23,628 nucleotides of DNA. Source: a virus. A program made the position numbers and the translations under genes. The stretch covers positions 1-23,628 of the IMG/VR virus record IMGVR_UViG_3300046010_004909; one strand, 5' to 3'. Shown one piece after another: positions 1 to 6,070 of this stretch. The notes beneath the pieces were generated by a model that saw only the letters and a list, made by a program, of their open reading frames with translations, did no database searches and was not told the origin of the DNA. Numbering within the stretch: position 1 is the stretch's first letter; every line of letters starts with the position of its first letter.

Positions 1-147
1 GATCACAAGCCGTTCCATGATGGCGTGCGCGTTGGTCTCGCCTTCGATGATGTCGGCTAGAAATGCGTCATCGTCCGCAAGCTCCGGGTGAGCCTCAATC
101 AGCGCGGCATGTGCGGCGCGTAGGTCTGTCAGAAAATGCGGGTTCAT
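1..147 (-). CDS. Gp157-like phage protein, N-terminal part (runs off left edge)
   Basis: The 49 visible residues start at an ATG at 147 and stay open to base 1, so the C-terminal part is outside the window. The segment EAHPELADDDAFLADIIEGE followed by TNAHAIMERLV resembles the N-terminus of siphovirus Gp157-like proteins, in which an acidic 'DT/DI-EGET' stretch precedes a helical region. Such proteins are often found in early phage operons near recombination genes, and their role is poorly defined. The start codon overlaps the stop of the upstream gene as TCAT on the + strand (ATGA on the coding strand), which implies translational coupling. The family call rests on motif resemblance only. 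Confidence 0.6.
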   Translation of the reverse strand, partial: MNPHFLTDLRAAHAALIEAHPELADDDAFLADIIEGETNAHAIMERLVI

Positions 148-353
148 GGCGCGTTGTCCTGCTTTGGTGGGGCGGGTAGCGGCATCCAGTGGGTAGCATT
201 CCATGCCACCAATTCACCATCGTCATCCCTACAGCCGTCAACCCATCCGCGTGCCGATTTCAGCCAAATACCACAAAACATAGTCAAACCATCGGCCATC
301 AGGATAACCGTTCCATCCTTCGGCGCTGTTTCAATATCCCGCCATTCGCTCAT
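144..353 (-). CDS. DUF551-like small phage protein
   Basis: This is a 69-residue protein. It starts MSEWRDIETAPKDGTVIL and later has WNATHWMPLPAPP. The opening 'W..IETAPKDGT.IL' and closing 'THWMPLP.PP' blocks are typical of DUF551-like proteins, small and widespread in phage early regions, with no established biochemical role. The order of these two blocks and the length agree with the family. It overlaps both neighbours by ATGA junctions (at 350-353 and 144-147), so it is an internal gene of the leftward operon. No signal peptide or membrane segment is visible. Confidence 0.75.
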   Translation of the reverse strand: MSEWRDIETAPKDGTVILMADGLTMFCGIWLKSARGWVDGCRDDDGELVAWNATHWMPLPAPPKQDNAP

Positions 354-541
354 GTCTCTTCCCTTTCCCTGCGTGCAAATTCCAGATGCGTCCTAACCCC
401 AGCCCGGAGCCGCGCAATCTCGCGACGATGCTTCTCGGCTGCTAGCGGATAACGACCAGCGCGCAATTCGGCGGCATACTCACCGGCAATCAGGCGCTGT
501 GTTTTGGCGAGTGACAGGAATGCAATGCCGAGCGGTGTCAT
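350..541 (-). CDS. Hypothetical 63-residue helical protein
   Basis: I do not recognise this protein. It is short, rich in Arg, Glu, Ala and Leu, and probably entirely helical. The second half (AAEKHRREIARLRAGVRTHL) looks like a basic amphipathic helix or short coiled coil. Both ends overlap neighbours by four bases (ATGA), the strongest evidence that it is translated. It has no cysteines, no membrane segment and no recognised nucleic-acid-binding motif, although its net basic charge would suit DNA or RNA contact. The function is unknown. Confidence 0.6.
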   Translation of the reverse strand: MTPLGIAFLSLAKTQRLIAGEYAAELRAGRYPLAAEKHRREIARLRAGVRTHLEFARREREET

Positions 542-978
542 GGGGTGGCATCCAAGGCTTCGCGGGCGGTCGCGGTAATGTATTCAAGGGCATCGATCAT
601 CGCCACATCTGTCCGCGATCTGTTCCAGTATTCTTCGATGCTGATTAAATCATCCCGCAGCCGCGCCTTATCGGCTTCTAGCTTGGTGATGCGGGCATCT
701 GATGCGCACAATTCAGCGCGCAATTCTTCTGCCCACGTTCTGATAAACGGCATTGGGTCGCGACACTCGGCGGGGCTATCGGGCCAATCATTGCAGTGGC
801 AATGGCCGTCAGAAGATACAGTCCCGCACCCTTTGCACCATTCAGCGATGAGGTTCTTCCGCGCTTCATCCCTCTCGCGTGTCAGGGTTTCGATGGCGTC
901 GGCTGCTTCAAGGGCAATCGGCCCAAGCATGTCGTGCTGGTCACGCAGGTTAAACACCAGTTCATCTGTCGTGCTCAT
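538..978 (-). CDS. Hypothetical early protein with CxxC and coiled-coil segments
   Basis: The start is placed at the ATG at 978 (MSTTDELVFNLRDQHDMLG) rather than the longer form from 1038, because it makes an ATGA overlap with the upstream gene like its neighbours. The product is 146 residues. After a helical segment (AADAIETLTRERDEARKNL) comes a Cys/His-rich part, WCKGCGTVSSDGHCHCNDW, which could bind a metal. A long helical, probably coiled-coil region (ELRAELCASDARITKLEADK) follows. This build of a 'DAIETL..ERDEA' helix plus coiled coil is frequent in Ea22-like phage early proteins. The role is unknown. Confidence 0.6.
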   Translation of the reverse strand: MSTTDELVFNLRDQHDMLGPIALEAADAIETLTRERDEARKNLIAEWCKGCGTVSSDGHCHCNDWPDSPAECRDPMPFIRTWAEELRAELCASDARITKLEADKARLRDDLISIEEYWNRSRTDVAMIDALEYITATAREALDATP

Positions 979-1271
979 GCTGCACCCATAAGGCTTGCAA
1001 TCGCCGGCAATGACAGCGCGGCAATCATCCACACGCACGCGGCGGCAACCTCGCCAACCGCACCAGACACGCGGCGGACAATGCCGTGGCGGGTCTCGTA
1101 TTCGTCCAGTTCAAGCGCAATGACCTTAAGGCCAGTCGGACCGCTGTCGGGTCCGATGCTATCGATGTAGTCGAGTTCGGCTTGTGCGCTGGCGCTAGTG
1201 CCAAAATACAGGCCGCTTGCCGCAAGAGTGCGGGCAATCTCAGGGGTGGATGCTACACAAAACACAATCAT
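975..1271 (-). CDS. Hypothetical protein with one C-terminal membrane segment
   Basis: This is a 98-residue protein I do not recognise. The N-terminal 70 residues look soluble and compact, with an alternating hydrophobic pattern (MIVFCVAS, LKVIALELDEYE). The C-terminal stretch VAAACVWMIAALSLPAIAS is long and hydrophobic enough to span the membrane once, which would leave the N-terminal domain in the cytoplasm if it acts as a tail anchor. The stop overlaps the next start as ATGA. The gap to the upstream gene is three bases. A membrane-anchored early phage protein could act in exclusion or host interference, but nothing here proves that. Confidence 0.55.
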   Translation of the reverse strand: MIVFCVASTPEIARTLAASGLYFGTSASAQAELDYIDSIGPDSGPTGLKVIALELDEYETRHGIVRRVSGAVGEVAAACVWMIAALSLPAIASLMGAA

Positions 1272-1274
1272 CGG

Positions 1275-1532
1275 TCAGCCCTCCAATTCGCGATTGATGA
1301 AATACTGGACGTGCCTCATGCCATCTTCCGTGGCCAAAAACGCATTCACGGCGTCTGACAGCCAGACCGGCACATTCTCAGCGCGCTTGCGATTATCTTC
1401 CTCGAACGACGCCACTTTGCCGGTTGACGTATCGACCCATGCCCACAAGTCATCTGTGGCGACCACAAAGCGGCCACCGTCAAAGACGAGTTCGTCGATT
1501 GAGATGCGGATTTCTTCGGGAATGTTGGACAT
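1275..1532 (-). CDS. Hypothetical 85-residue acidic protein
   Basis: The start is set at the ATG at 1532 (MSNIPEEIRISIDELVFDGG). It has a strong ribosome binding site, AAAGGAG, about eight bases upstream, whereas the longer alternative would begin with TTG at 1562. The protein is acidic, with beta-rich sequence (RFVVATDDLWAWVDTSTGKV) followed by a helical C-terminus (PVWLSDAVNAFLATEDGMRH). I do not recognise the family. The 17 bases covering Shine-Dalgarno, spacer and ATG are identical to those of the next upstream gene, which suggests duplication of the initiation region. The function is unknown. Confidence 0.6.
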   Translation of the reverse strand: MSNIPEEIRISIDELVFDGGRFVVATDDLWAWVDTSTGKVASFEEDNRKRAENVPVWLSDAVNAFLATEDGMRHVQYFINRELEG

Positions 1533-1558
1533 CTGCGTTGCTCCTTTGGGTTTGACGA

Positions 1559-1753
1559 TCAAACGAAAACGTCTGCAAATTCCAAAACAAATCGAAGATC
1601 AGCCGGATTGCCATGCTTGCGCCAGCCGATCAAATTAGCGCGAATGATGCGGCGGCAGGTCTCAACGACCATATCGTCACCGGCATCCTTGGCGGCTTCA
1701 AGAACCTGCCAAACAATCTGCATGCGGGGTGCCATCTGCGAATTAGCGTTCAT
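1559..1753 (-). CDS. Hypothetical 64-residue protein, first gene of leftward operon
   Basis: The start is the ATG at 1753, preceded by AAGGAGC at normal spacing. A longer in-frame version would run back through the divergent control region and is rejected. The product begins MNANSQMAPRMQIVWQVLEA and is helical, with a basic middle (CRRIIRANLIGWRKHGNP). I do not recognise it, and it lacks a visible helix-turn-helix. Its position would usually hold a repressor gene in a lambda-like layout, so its non-repressor appearance is notable. The spacing of 26 bases to the next gene leaves room for that gene's own ribosome binding site. Confidence 0.6.
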   Translation of the reverse strand: MNANSQMAPRMQIVWQVLEAAKDAGDDMVVETCRRIIRANLIGWRKHGNPADLRFVLEFADVFV

Positions 1754-1788
1754 CTGCGTTGCTCCTTGGCGTCCATCGCCATGACCCT

Positions 1789-1807
1789 TTATGGCATGTC
1801 GGCATAA
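1789..1807. promoter_or_regulatory. Candidate operator, imperfect palindrome
   Basis: TTATGGCATGTCGGCATAA is a 19-bp imperfect inverted repeat. The outer five base pairs (TTATG/CATAA) match perfectly, and one further C/G pair lies inside. It sits in the divergent region between the leftward operon (start 1753) and the Cro/YdaS-like gene (start 1869). That is where the binding site of an early regulator would be expected. I found no second clear copy, and the flanking promoters are not recognisable with confidence. Confidence 0.3.
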
Positions 1808-1868
1808 CCCGCGCAACAGAAAAAACATAGCAGCACTTAACTTTTTCGATTGACGCAACCTAGACCCC

Positions 1869-2078
1869 ATGCCATCAAAGGTCATGGAAACAGCACACAC
1901 AATCCTGAAGCAACACGGCATACGCAAGGCCGATCTAGCCCGCGCCCTTGGACTGACAAAGGGCGCTATCAGCCAATGGCAGCGGATACCAGCCGAACGA
2001 TTGCCTGCCGTTTCCAAGGCTACTGGAATTCCCATCAGGGCGTTGAGGCCCGATTTATTCGCAACAATGGAGGACTGA
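1869..2078 (+). CDS. Cro/YdaS-like helix-turn-helix regulator
   Basis: This is a 69-residue DNA-binding protein. The segment HGIRKADLARALGLTKGAIS followed by QWQRIPAERLPAVSKATGIP is a classic Cro/YdaS-type helix-turn-helix. The recognition helix lies near residues 30-40, and the conserved 'IP..RL..V...TGIP' tail ends in LRPDLF. Proteins of this family act as Cro-like repressors at the start of rightward early phage operons. The first ATG at 1869 is used. It has no clear Shine-Dalgarno sequence, and the internal ATG at 1884 has AAAGG too close to serve it, so translation may be leaderless. It stands divergent from the leftward operon and heads the rightward one. Confidence 0.85.
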   Translation: MPSKVMETAHTILKQHGIRKADLARALGLTKGAISQWQRIPAERLPAVSKATGIPIRALRPDLFATMED

Positions 2079-2081
2079 CTG

Positions 2082-2411
2082 ATGACAACGAGACACACCC
2101 CGGGGCCATGGGTTCTGACAATCCGTCCGGCTGAACACGATGCCGATTTCACGGTTGCCGAAATTGAACAGCCGCGTTCGGTGAAGTATCGCGGTGCTGT
2201 GACACGAATGCAATCTGCCGAGCACATTTACGGGATTGGCAGGGAAGAGTTGATTGCCAACGCCCGCTTGATTGCCGCTGCACCTGAGATGCTAGACGCG
2301 CTGCGCGGGCTTTTGGAAGATGCAAAGGCATACGGCATGGCCGACAGCGAATTTTCAGGTTCTTTGATTGAGGCTGCTATCGCCATTCGCCAAGCGGAGG
2401 GCAAGCCATGA
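2082..2411 (+). CDS. Conserved phage protein of the 'HTPGPW / NARLIAAAPEML' type
   Basis: This 109-residue protein opens MTTRHTPGPWVL and contains ELIANARLIAAAPEMLDALR. These two signature blocks mark a very common family of small phage and prophage proteins whose function is not established. A GGAGG ribosome binding site lies about eight bases before the ATG, three bases after the end of the regulator gene, so the two are co-transcribed. The C-terminal half is helical and ends with LIEAAIAIRQAEGKP. No enzymatic motif is visible. The family assignment is secure and the role unknown. Confidence 0.85.
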   Translation: MTTRHTPGPWVLTIRPAEHDADFTVAEIEQPRSVKYRGAVTRMQSAEHIYGIGREELIANARLIAAAPEMLDALRGLLEDAKAYGMADSEFSGSLIEAAIAIRQAEGKP

Positions 2412-2539
2412 CGCTATTCCTGATCATTGGCGCGTTCTTGCTATCAATCGCGGCTGCTTTCGCGTGGATTTGCGAGGAGCGCATCATCGCCGGCATTTAC
2501 GGCGCGATGGCTTTTGCCTGCGTTTTTGGAGCGCTGTGA
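2408..2539 (+). CDS. Small two-helix membrane protein
   Basis: This is a 43-residue gene bounded by an ATGA overlap with the gene before it and a TGATG overlap with the gene after it. The sequence has two hydrophobic stretches, LFLIIGAFLLSIAAAFAWI and GIYGAMAFACVFGAL, separated by a short charged loop (CEERI). Two transmembrane helices in a hairpin are likely. I do not recognise a family, and such small membrane proteins are frequent in phage early operons. The overlaps at both ends are the main evidence for expression. Confidence 0.65.
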   Translation: MTLFLIIGAFLLSIAAAFAWICEERIIAGIYGAMAFACVFGAL

Positions 2540-2784
2540 TGCGAGCTACAAAGCTAACCAAAACAGAACGCATGGCTAATGCCGTAGCAAAGCATGGCGG
2601 CACCATTAACTTGACCAGTGAACAGAAAATGGTGGCACGGCGCATGGCCCGCGACGGCGCGACTTACGCCCAAATTTATGAAAGCATCCAATTTACTGGC
2701 TCGAGGTCAACGTTTGAAAGAAAAATGAAGGCGCTTAACATCGTGACCAGCCGCGCTTTTTTCCATGCTGGCAGTTGTCGTTAG
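2539..2784 (+). CDS. Small homeodomain/HTH-like DNA-binding protein
   Basis: The start at the ATG at 2539 makes a TGATG junction with the preceding gene. The product is 81 residues, basic, and begins MRATKLTKTERMANAVAKHG. The region EQKMVARRMARDGATYAQIY then ESIQFTGSRSTFERKMKAL reads as a helix-turn-helix in which a long helix precedes 'G.TYAQI' and a basic recognition helix follows. This pattern resembles small HTH proteins of transposase or terminase-small type. A regulatory role in the early operon is plausible but not shown. The last 15 residues look unstructured. Confidence 0.6.
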   Translation: MRATKLTKTERMANAVAKHGGTINLTSEQKMVARRMARDGATYAQIYESIQFTGSRSTFERKMKALNIVTSRAFFHAGSCR

Positions 2785-2785
2785 C

Positions 2786-2884
2786 ATGACCGCCATCACC
2801 CTTCCCCCGTCGTGTTCCTCCCTGCGCGACGGTAACTGCCGGGGCTTCGGCCTCGGCTCTTTTATTCGAAAGTGCCAACCATGA
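2786..2884 (+). CDS. Possible 32-residue leader ORF before the DnaA-like gene
   Basis: An ATG one base after the preceding stop opens a 32-codon frame whose TGA overlaps the ATG of the DnaA-like gene (ATGA at 2881-2884). It therefore exactly bridges the only gap in this tightly packed stretch. The peptide starts MTAITLPPSCSSLRDGN and is Cys- and Gly-containing with no recognised motif. There is no clear ribosome binding site, so it would need reinitiation from the upstream gene. The strong hairpin at 2838-2857 lies inside this frame. It may be a leader peptide that controls the hairpin, or simply non-coding. Confidence 0.35.
   Translation: MTAITLPPSCSSLRDGNCRGFGLGSFIRKCQP
2838..2865 (+). terminator. 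Rho-independent terminator or attenuator hairpin
   Basis: The arms 2838-2845 (GCCGGGGC) and 2850-2857 (GCCTCGGC) form an eight-pair stem with one G-U wobble, closed by a TTCG tetraloop, one of the most stable loops known. The 3' side continues with TCTTTTATT. This is a textbook intrinsic terminator reading rightward. It lies only 23 bases before the start of the DnaA-like gene, inside the early operon. It therefore more likely works as an attenuator or antitermination target than as an operon end. Confidence 0.75.
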
Positions 2885-3456
2885 GCATAGTTGAACACAT
2901 CCCCACACAATCCGAGATTGCCGCAAGACGCGCCCGGATGGGCTTTGCGCCCGCTGCTAAGCCCGTCGTGCGGTTCAGGCCGGTTGAGCCAGAGCCAGAA
3001 GTCAAGGCACCGGAGCAAAAGCAAACGATTGAACATTTGTCGTTCATTGTGACGACCACAGTTTCAACGCCCTTGCTCCCGCCATCAAAGCCGACTGAGT
3101 GTCCAACGCTTGAAGAAATCAAGCGGCTGGTCTCGATTGTCCATCGCATCCCGCTGACGGAAATACTGTCAGAAGGTCGCCATCCATCGCTTGTCAAAGC
3201 CCGCGACCACATCGTCTGGCTGGCCTGCCGCCACACGCTCAAAAGCTTGCCCCAGATCGGTGAGGCCATCGGCAAGCGTGACCATACGACCGTCATTCAC
3301 AGCCTCTACAAGATGGTAGCGGCGCGTAACATCGCCTGCCGTGGACACACACCGGAAAGCGTAGCAGGCCGAATGAGCCGCCGCCGCCATTACCAGCGCG
3401 AGGTTGAGCGCAAGCGTGATCGATCTGGACGATATGAAAGAAGGGATGCGCTGTGA
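2881..3456 (+). CDS. DnaA C-terminal (domain IV) protein
   Basis: The ATG at 2881 is chosen over a GTG at 2872, giving 191 residues. Residues 1-75 are Pro/Glu-rich and probably disordered. Residues 77-155 match DnaA domain IV, the DnaA-box-binding helix-turn-helix. The family signature is visible as IGEAIGKRDHTTVIHSLYKM, with the DHTT basic loop at about 134-137. The AAA+ ATPase domain of full DnaA is absent, so this protein can bind origin DNA but cannot unwind it by itself. A highly basic tail (RRRHYQREVERKRDRSGRYE) follows. It may recruit or block host DnaA, or act as a regulator. Its end overlaps the helicase start by four bases. Confidence 0.85.
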   Translation: MSIVEHIPTQSEIAARRARMGFAPAAKPVVRFRPVEPEPEVKAPEQKQTIEHLSFIVTTTVSTPLLPPSKPTECPTLEEIKRLVSIVHRIPLTEILSEGRHPSLVKARDHIVWLACRHTLKSLPQIGEAIGKRDHTTVIHSLYKMVAARNIACRGHTPESVAGRMSRRRHYQREVERKRDRSGRYERRDAL

Positions 3457-4850
3457 GCCTGTCAGATTATCGCAACCTTATCGCCAAGAGCCATGGCGCA
3501 TTTGTGCCAGTCGGCTTTGAAGGTGACTTTGACCTTCCGTCATCGCTGTTTCCGCACCAAAAGGCCGCTGTTGAATTTAGCCTTCGCGCTGGATCTAGCG
3601 CCATGTTTCTGGACACCGGACTGGGCAAGACACGTTCCGCCCTTGCATGGGGTCAAGAGGTTGTCAGCCGCACGAATAAGCCTGTCCTGATGCTGGCCCC
3701 GCTTGGCGTCACTCGCCAGCACAAGACCGAGGCTGACGACATCGGCATTGATGCTTGTGTCTCGCGTGACGGTGGACCGCAAGATGCGCGCATCGTCATT
3801 GCCAATTATGAGCGCTTGCACCTATTCAACCCGTCTGACTTTGCCGGCATCATCTTGGATGAAAGTTCGATCCTCAAGAGCTTTTCCGGCCAGACCACAA
3901 AGCGGCTGATCGAGGCATTTGCTCGCACGCCTTACCGGCTGGCCTGCACTGCTACGCCAGCGCCGAATGACCACACCGAGCTTGGCACTCACGCCGAGTT
4001 CCTTGGCATCATGACACGTGACCAGATGCTTATGCGTTGGTTCCTGCACGATAGCGCAGACACCGGCACATGGCGGCTCAAAGGCCACGGCGTGCGCCCG
4101 TTCTGGGATTGGGTGGCGTCATGGGCAAGGTGCGTTAGCAAGCCTTCCGATCTGGGCTTTTCGGATGCCGGCTTTGATATGCCTGAATTGAACATGCACC
4201 GCCATTTGGTCGCGGCTGACCGGACAAAGGGCAAGGGCGAAGAGAAGGACGGACAAGCCCATCTGTTCCGAATGCCCGATATGTCCGCCACGTCCGTGCA
4301 TCAGGAAAAGCGGCTGACATGCGAGGCCCGCGCTTCGATGGTTGCCCAGATTGTCGCCAACGAGCCAAACGAGCCATGGACGGTCTGGGTTGAGACTGAT
4401 TACGATGCCGACGCCATCATGGCGGCAATACCCGGAGCCGTTGAGGTGCGCGGTTCAATGACCGCCGAACAGAAAGAGGAACGGCTAACGGCATTTACGC
4501 AAGGCACAATTCGCGTCCTTGTGACGAAAGCAAGCATTGCAGGTTTTGGCCTCAACTGGCAGCATTGCGCCCGCACTGTCTTTGCCGGAATGAGCTTTTC
4601 CTACGAGGCATTTTATCAGGCCGTTCGCCGGCATTGGCGCTTTCGCCAGACCAGACCAGTCGATTGCCATGTGGTGTTTGCTGACACGGAAGCCGCCATC
4701 TGGGACGTTGTGAGCCGCAAGGCCGGAGATCACAACGCCATGAAACGCGAGATGACGCAGGCCATGGCCCGCGCTCATCGGACTGAGACCAGACTACATT
4801 CCTATGAACCTCAAAAGCCGGCAATTGTCCCGGCATGGATGACGCCATGA
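3453..4850 (+). CDS. SNF2-family DEAD/DEAH-like helicase
   Basis: This is a 465-residue superfamily 2 ATPase of SNF2 type. It has a Walker A DTGLGKT (54-60), a Walker B ILDESS (134-139), motif III TATPAPND (166-173), motif V VLVTKASIAGFGLNWQ (355-370) and motif VI QAVRRHWRFRQ (389-399), in which R-x-R-x-x-Q residues contact ATP. A variable insertion lies between the lobes. The canonical 'RxxRxGQ' has R in place of G (WRFRQ). Phage enzymes of this family probably remodel or translocate on dsDNA during replication or recombination. It starts with an ATG/GTG-type overlap on the DnaA-like gene and overlaps the methylase gene at its end, so the three are one translational unit. Confidence 0.9.
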   Translation: MSLSDYRNLIAKSHGAFVPVGFEGDFDLPSSLFPHQKAAVEFSLRAGSSAMFLDTGLGKTRSALAWGQEVVSRTNKPVLMLAPLGVTRQHKTEADDIGIDACVSRDGGPQDARIVIANYERLHLFNPSDFAGIILDESSILKSFSGQTTKRLIEAFARTPYRLACTATPAPNDHTELGTHAEFLGIMTRDQMLMRWFLHDSADTGTWRLKGHGVRPFWDWVASWARCVSKPSDLGFSDAGFDMPELNMHRHLVAADRTKGKGEEKDGQAHLFRMPDMSATSVHQEKRLTCEARASMVAQIVANEPNEPWTVWVETDYDADAIMAAIPGAVEVRGSMTAEQKEERLTAFTQGTIRVLVTKASIAGFGLNWQHCARTVFAGMSFSYEAFYQAVRRHWRFRQTRPVDCHVVFADTEAAIWDVVSRKAGDHNAMKREMTQAMARAHRTETRLHSYEPQKPAIVPAWMTP

Positions 4851-5752
4851 CCAACGCAGTCCTTGATCAGCACATTTCAAACCGCTTTGCCGCATATAAT
4901 GCCGACACGGTGGAATTTACCGCCACGATGCCGGATAGCAGCGTCGGCCTGTCCGTCTATTCGCCACCATTCTCGCAGCTTTACGTCTATTCCGAAAGCG
5001 AGCGCGACATGGGCAACGTTGCGGATCATGACGAGTTTGCAGAGCGCTATCGCTACCTTGTGCGTGAGCTTTTGCGCGTCACGAAACCGGGCAGGATTAG
5101 CGCGGTCCATTGCTCCGACCTGCCGACCAGTAAGCAGCGTGACGGCGTTATCGGGCTGTTCGATCTGCCAAGCCTCATTCGCCAAGTTCATGAGGATGAG
5201 GGCTGGGTTTATCATTCCCGCGTGACCATCTGGAAATGCCCCGTGGTAGAGATGACCCGCACCAAGGCGCATGGCCTGCTTTACAAGACACTGCGCACCG
5301 ATGGCAGCCGGGTTCGCGTCGGGATGCCTGATTATCTGATGGTGTTCCGCAAGGAAAGCGACGGCAAGACGCCAGAGCCAGTGACGCATGATCCCGGTGT
5401 TTATCCTGTTTCATGGTGGCAGGAAGCGGCATCGCCGGTCTGGACCACGATCGACCAGACAGACGTTCTGAATGTCGCCGTGGCCCGTGATGACAAGGAC
5501 GAGCGCCACCTTTGCCCGCTCCAGTTGGACGTGATCGAACGCGCCGTTCATCTGTGGAGCAACACGGATGATCTAGTCTACTCGCCATTTATGGGCATCG
5601 GATCGGAAGGCTATGTTTCGATCAAGCACGGTCGCAGGTTTGCCGGAACCGAGCTAAAGCCAGCGTATTTCAAGCAGGCCGTGCGCAATCTCAAGATGGC
5701 TGAGGATACCGGCACCGAGGGTGATCTTGTGTCAAAGATGGGGTTCGCATGA
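4847..5752 (+). CDS. Beta-class DNA methyltransferase (N4/N6 type)
   Basis: The start at 4847 (MTNAVLDQHI) gives the ATGA overlap seen throughout the operon. An ATG at 4835 is an alternative. The 301-residue enzyme carries the catalytic motif IV as SPPF (39-42) near the N-terminus and the AdoMet-binding motif as YSPFMGIGSEGY at about 245-256, followed by GTELKPAYF. This order (catalytic before binding) defines the beta class, which methylates adenine N6 or cytosine N4. The target recognition region lies between. No restriction endonuclease of a standard type is adjacent, so protection of phage DNA or regulation is likelier than a classical restriction system. The target site cannot be read from sequence. 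Confidence 0.88.
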   Translation: MTNAVLDQHISNRFAAYNADTVEFTATMPDSSVGLSVYSPPFSQLYVYSESERDMGNVADHDEFAERYRYLVRELLRVTKPGRISAVHCSDLPTSKQRDGVIGLFDLPSLIRQVHEDEGWVYHSRVTIWKCPVVEMTRTKAHGLLYKTLRTDGSRVRVGMPDYLMVFRKESDGKTPEPVTHDPGVYPVSWWQEAASPVWTTIDQTDVLNVAVARDDKDERHLCPLQLDVIERAVHLWSNTDDLVYSPFMGIGSEGYVSIKHGRRFAGTELKPAYFKQAVRNLKMAEDTGTEGDLVSKMGFA

Positions 5753-6069
5753 AGCCTCGCAAGTATCGAAACCAACCCATCACCATCGACGGCTTGCGCT
5801 TTGACAGCCAAGCCGAGGCCCGCCGCTGGCAGCAATTGAAGCTGCTAGAGCGCGCTGGCGTGATCTTGGAATTACAGCGGCAGGTGACGTTCCCTATTAT
5901 GTGGGGAGCGGTCAAGATTTGCAGCTATCGGGCTGATTTTGTCTATCGCGAAACGGCAACCGGCGAGCGTGTCATCGAGGACGTGAAGGGCATGATCACG
6001 CCGGAATATCGCATCAAGGCAAAGCTGATGGCTGCACAAGGAATGCCGGTAACTGAGGTGAGGGCCTGA
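5749..6069 (+). CDS. DUF1064 PD-(D/E)xK-type nuclease
   Basis: This is a 106-residue protein of the DUF1064 family. It begins MKPRKYRNQPITIDGLRFDS and has the family landmarks: S-x-x-E in FDSQAEARRW, the acidic residue in YRADFVY, and the E-x-K pair in EDVKG. These are the metal-binding and catalytic residues of a compact PD-(D/E)xK fold. Such proteins occur in phage replication/recombination regions and are thought to act as endonucleases or junction resolvases, though the substrate is not established. The start overlaps the methylase stop by ATGA. Confidence 0.82.
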   Translation: MKPRKYRNQPITIDGLRFDSQAEARRWQQLKLLERAGVILELQRQVTFPIMWGAVKICSYRADFVYRETATGERVIEDVKGMITPEYRIKAKLMAAQGMPVTEVRA

Positions 6070-6070
6070 C

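Noticed and set aside
1808-1868. Possible promoters for the divergent early operons
   Set aside because: Candidate -35 elements (TTAACT, TTGACG) have no acceptable -10 partner at 16-18 bases. I cannot place either promoter with confidence.
1559-2227. Long minus-strand frame extending upstream of the first leftward gene
   Set aside because: It would cross the divergent control region and the Cro/YdaS-like gene. The ATG at 1753 has a strong ribosome binding site.
4877-5389. 170-residue minus-strand frame inside the methylase gene
   Set aside because: It is antisense to the methylase, whose motifs are clear. No independent evidence supports it.
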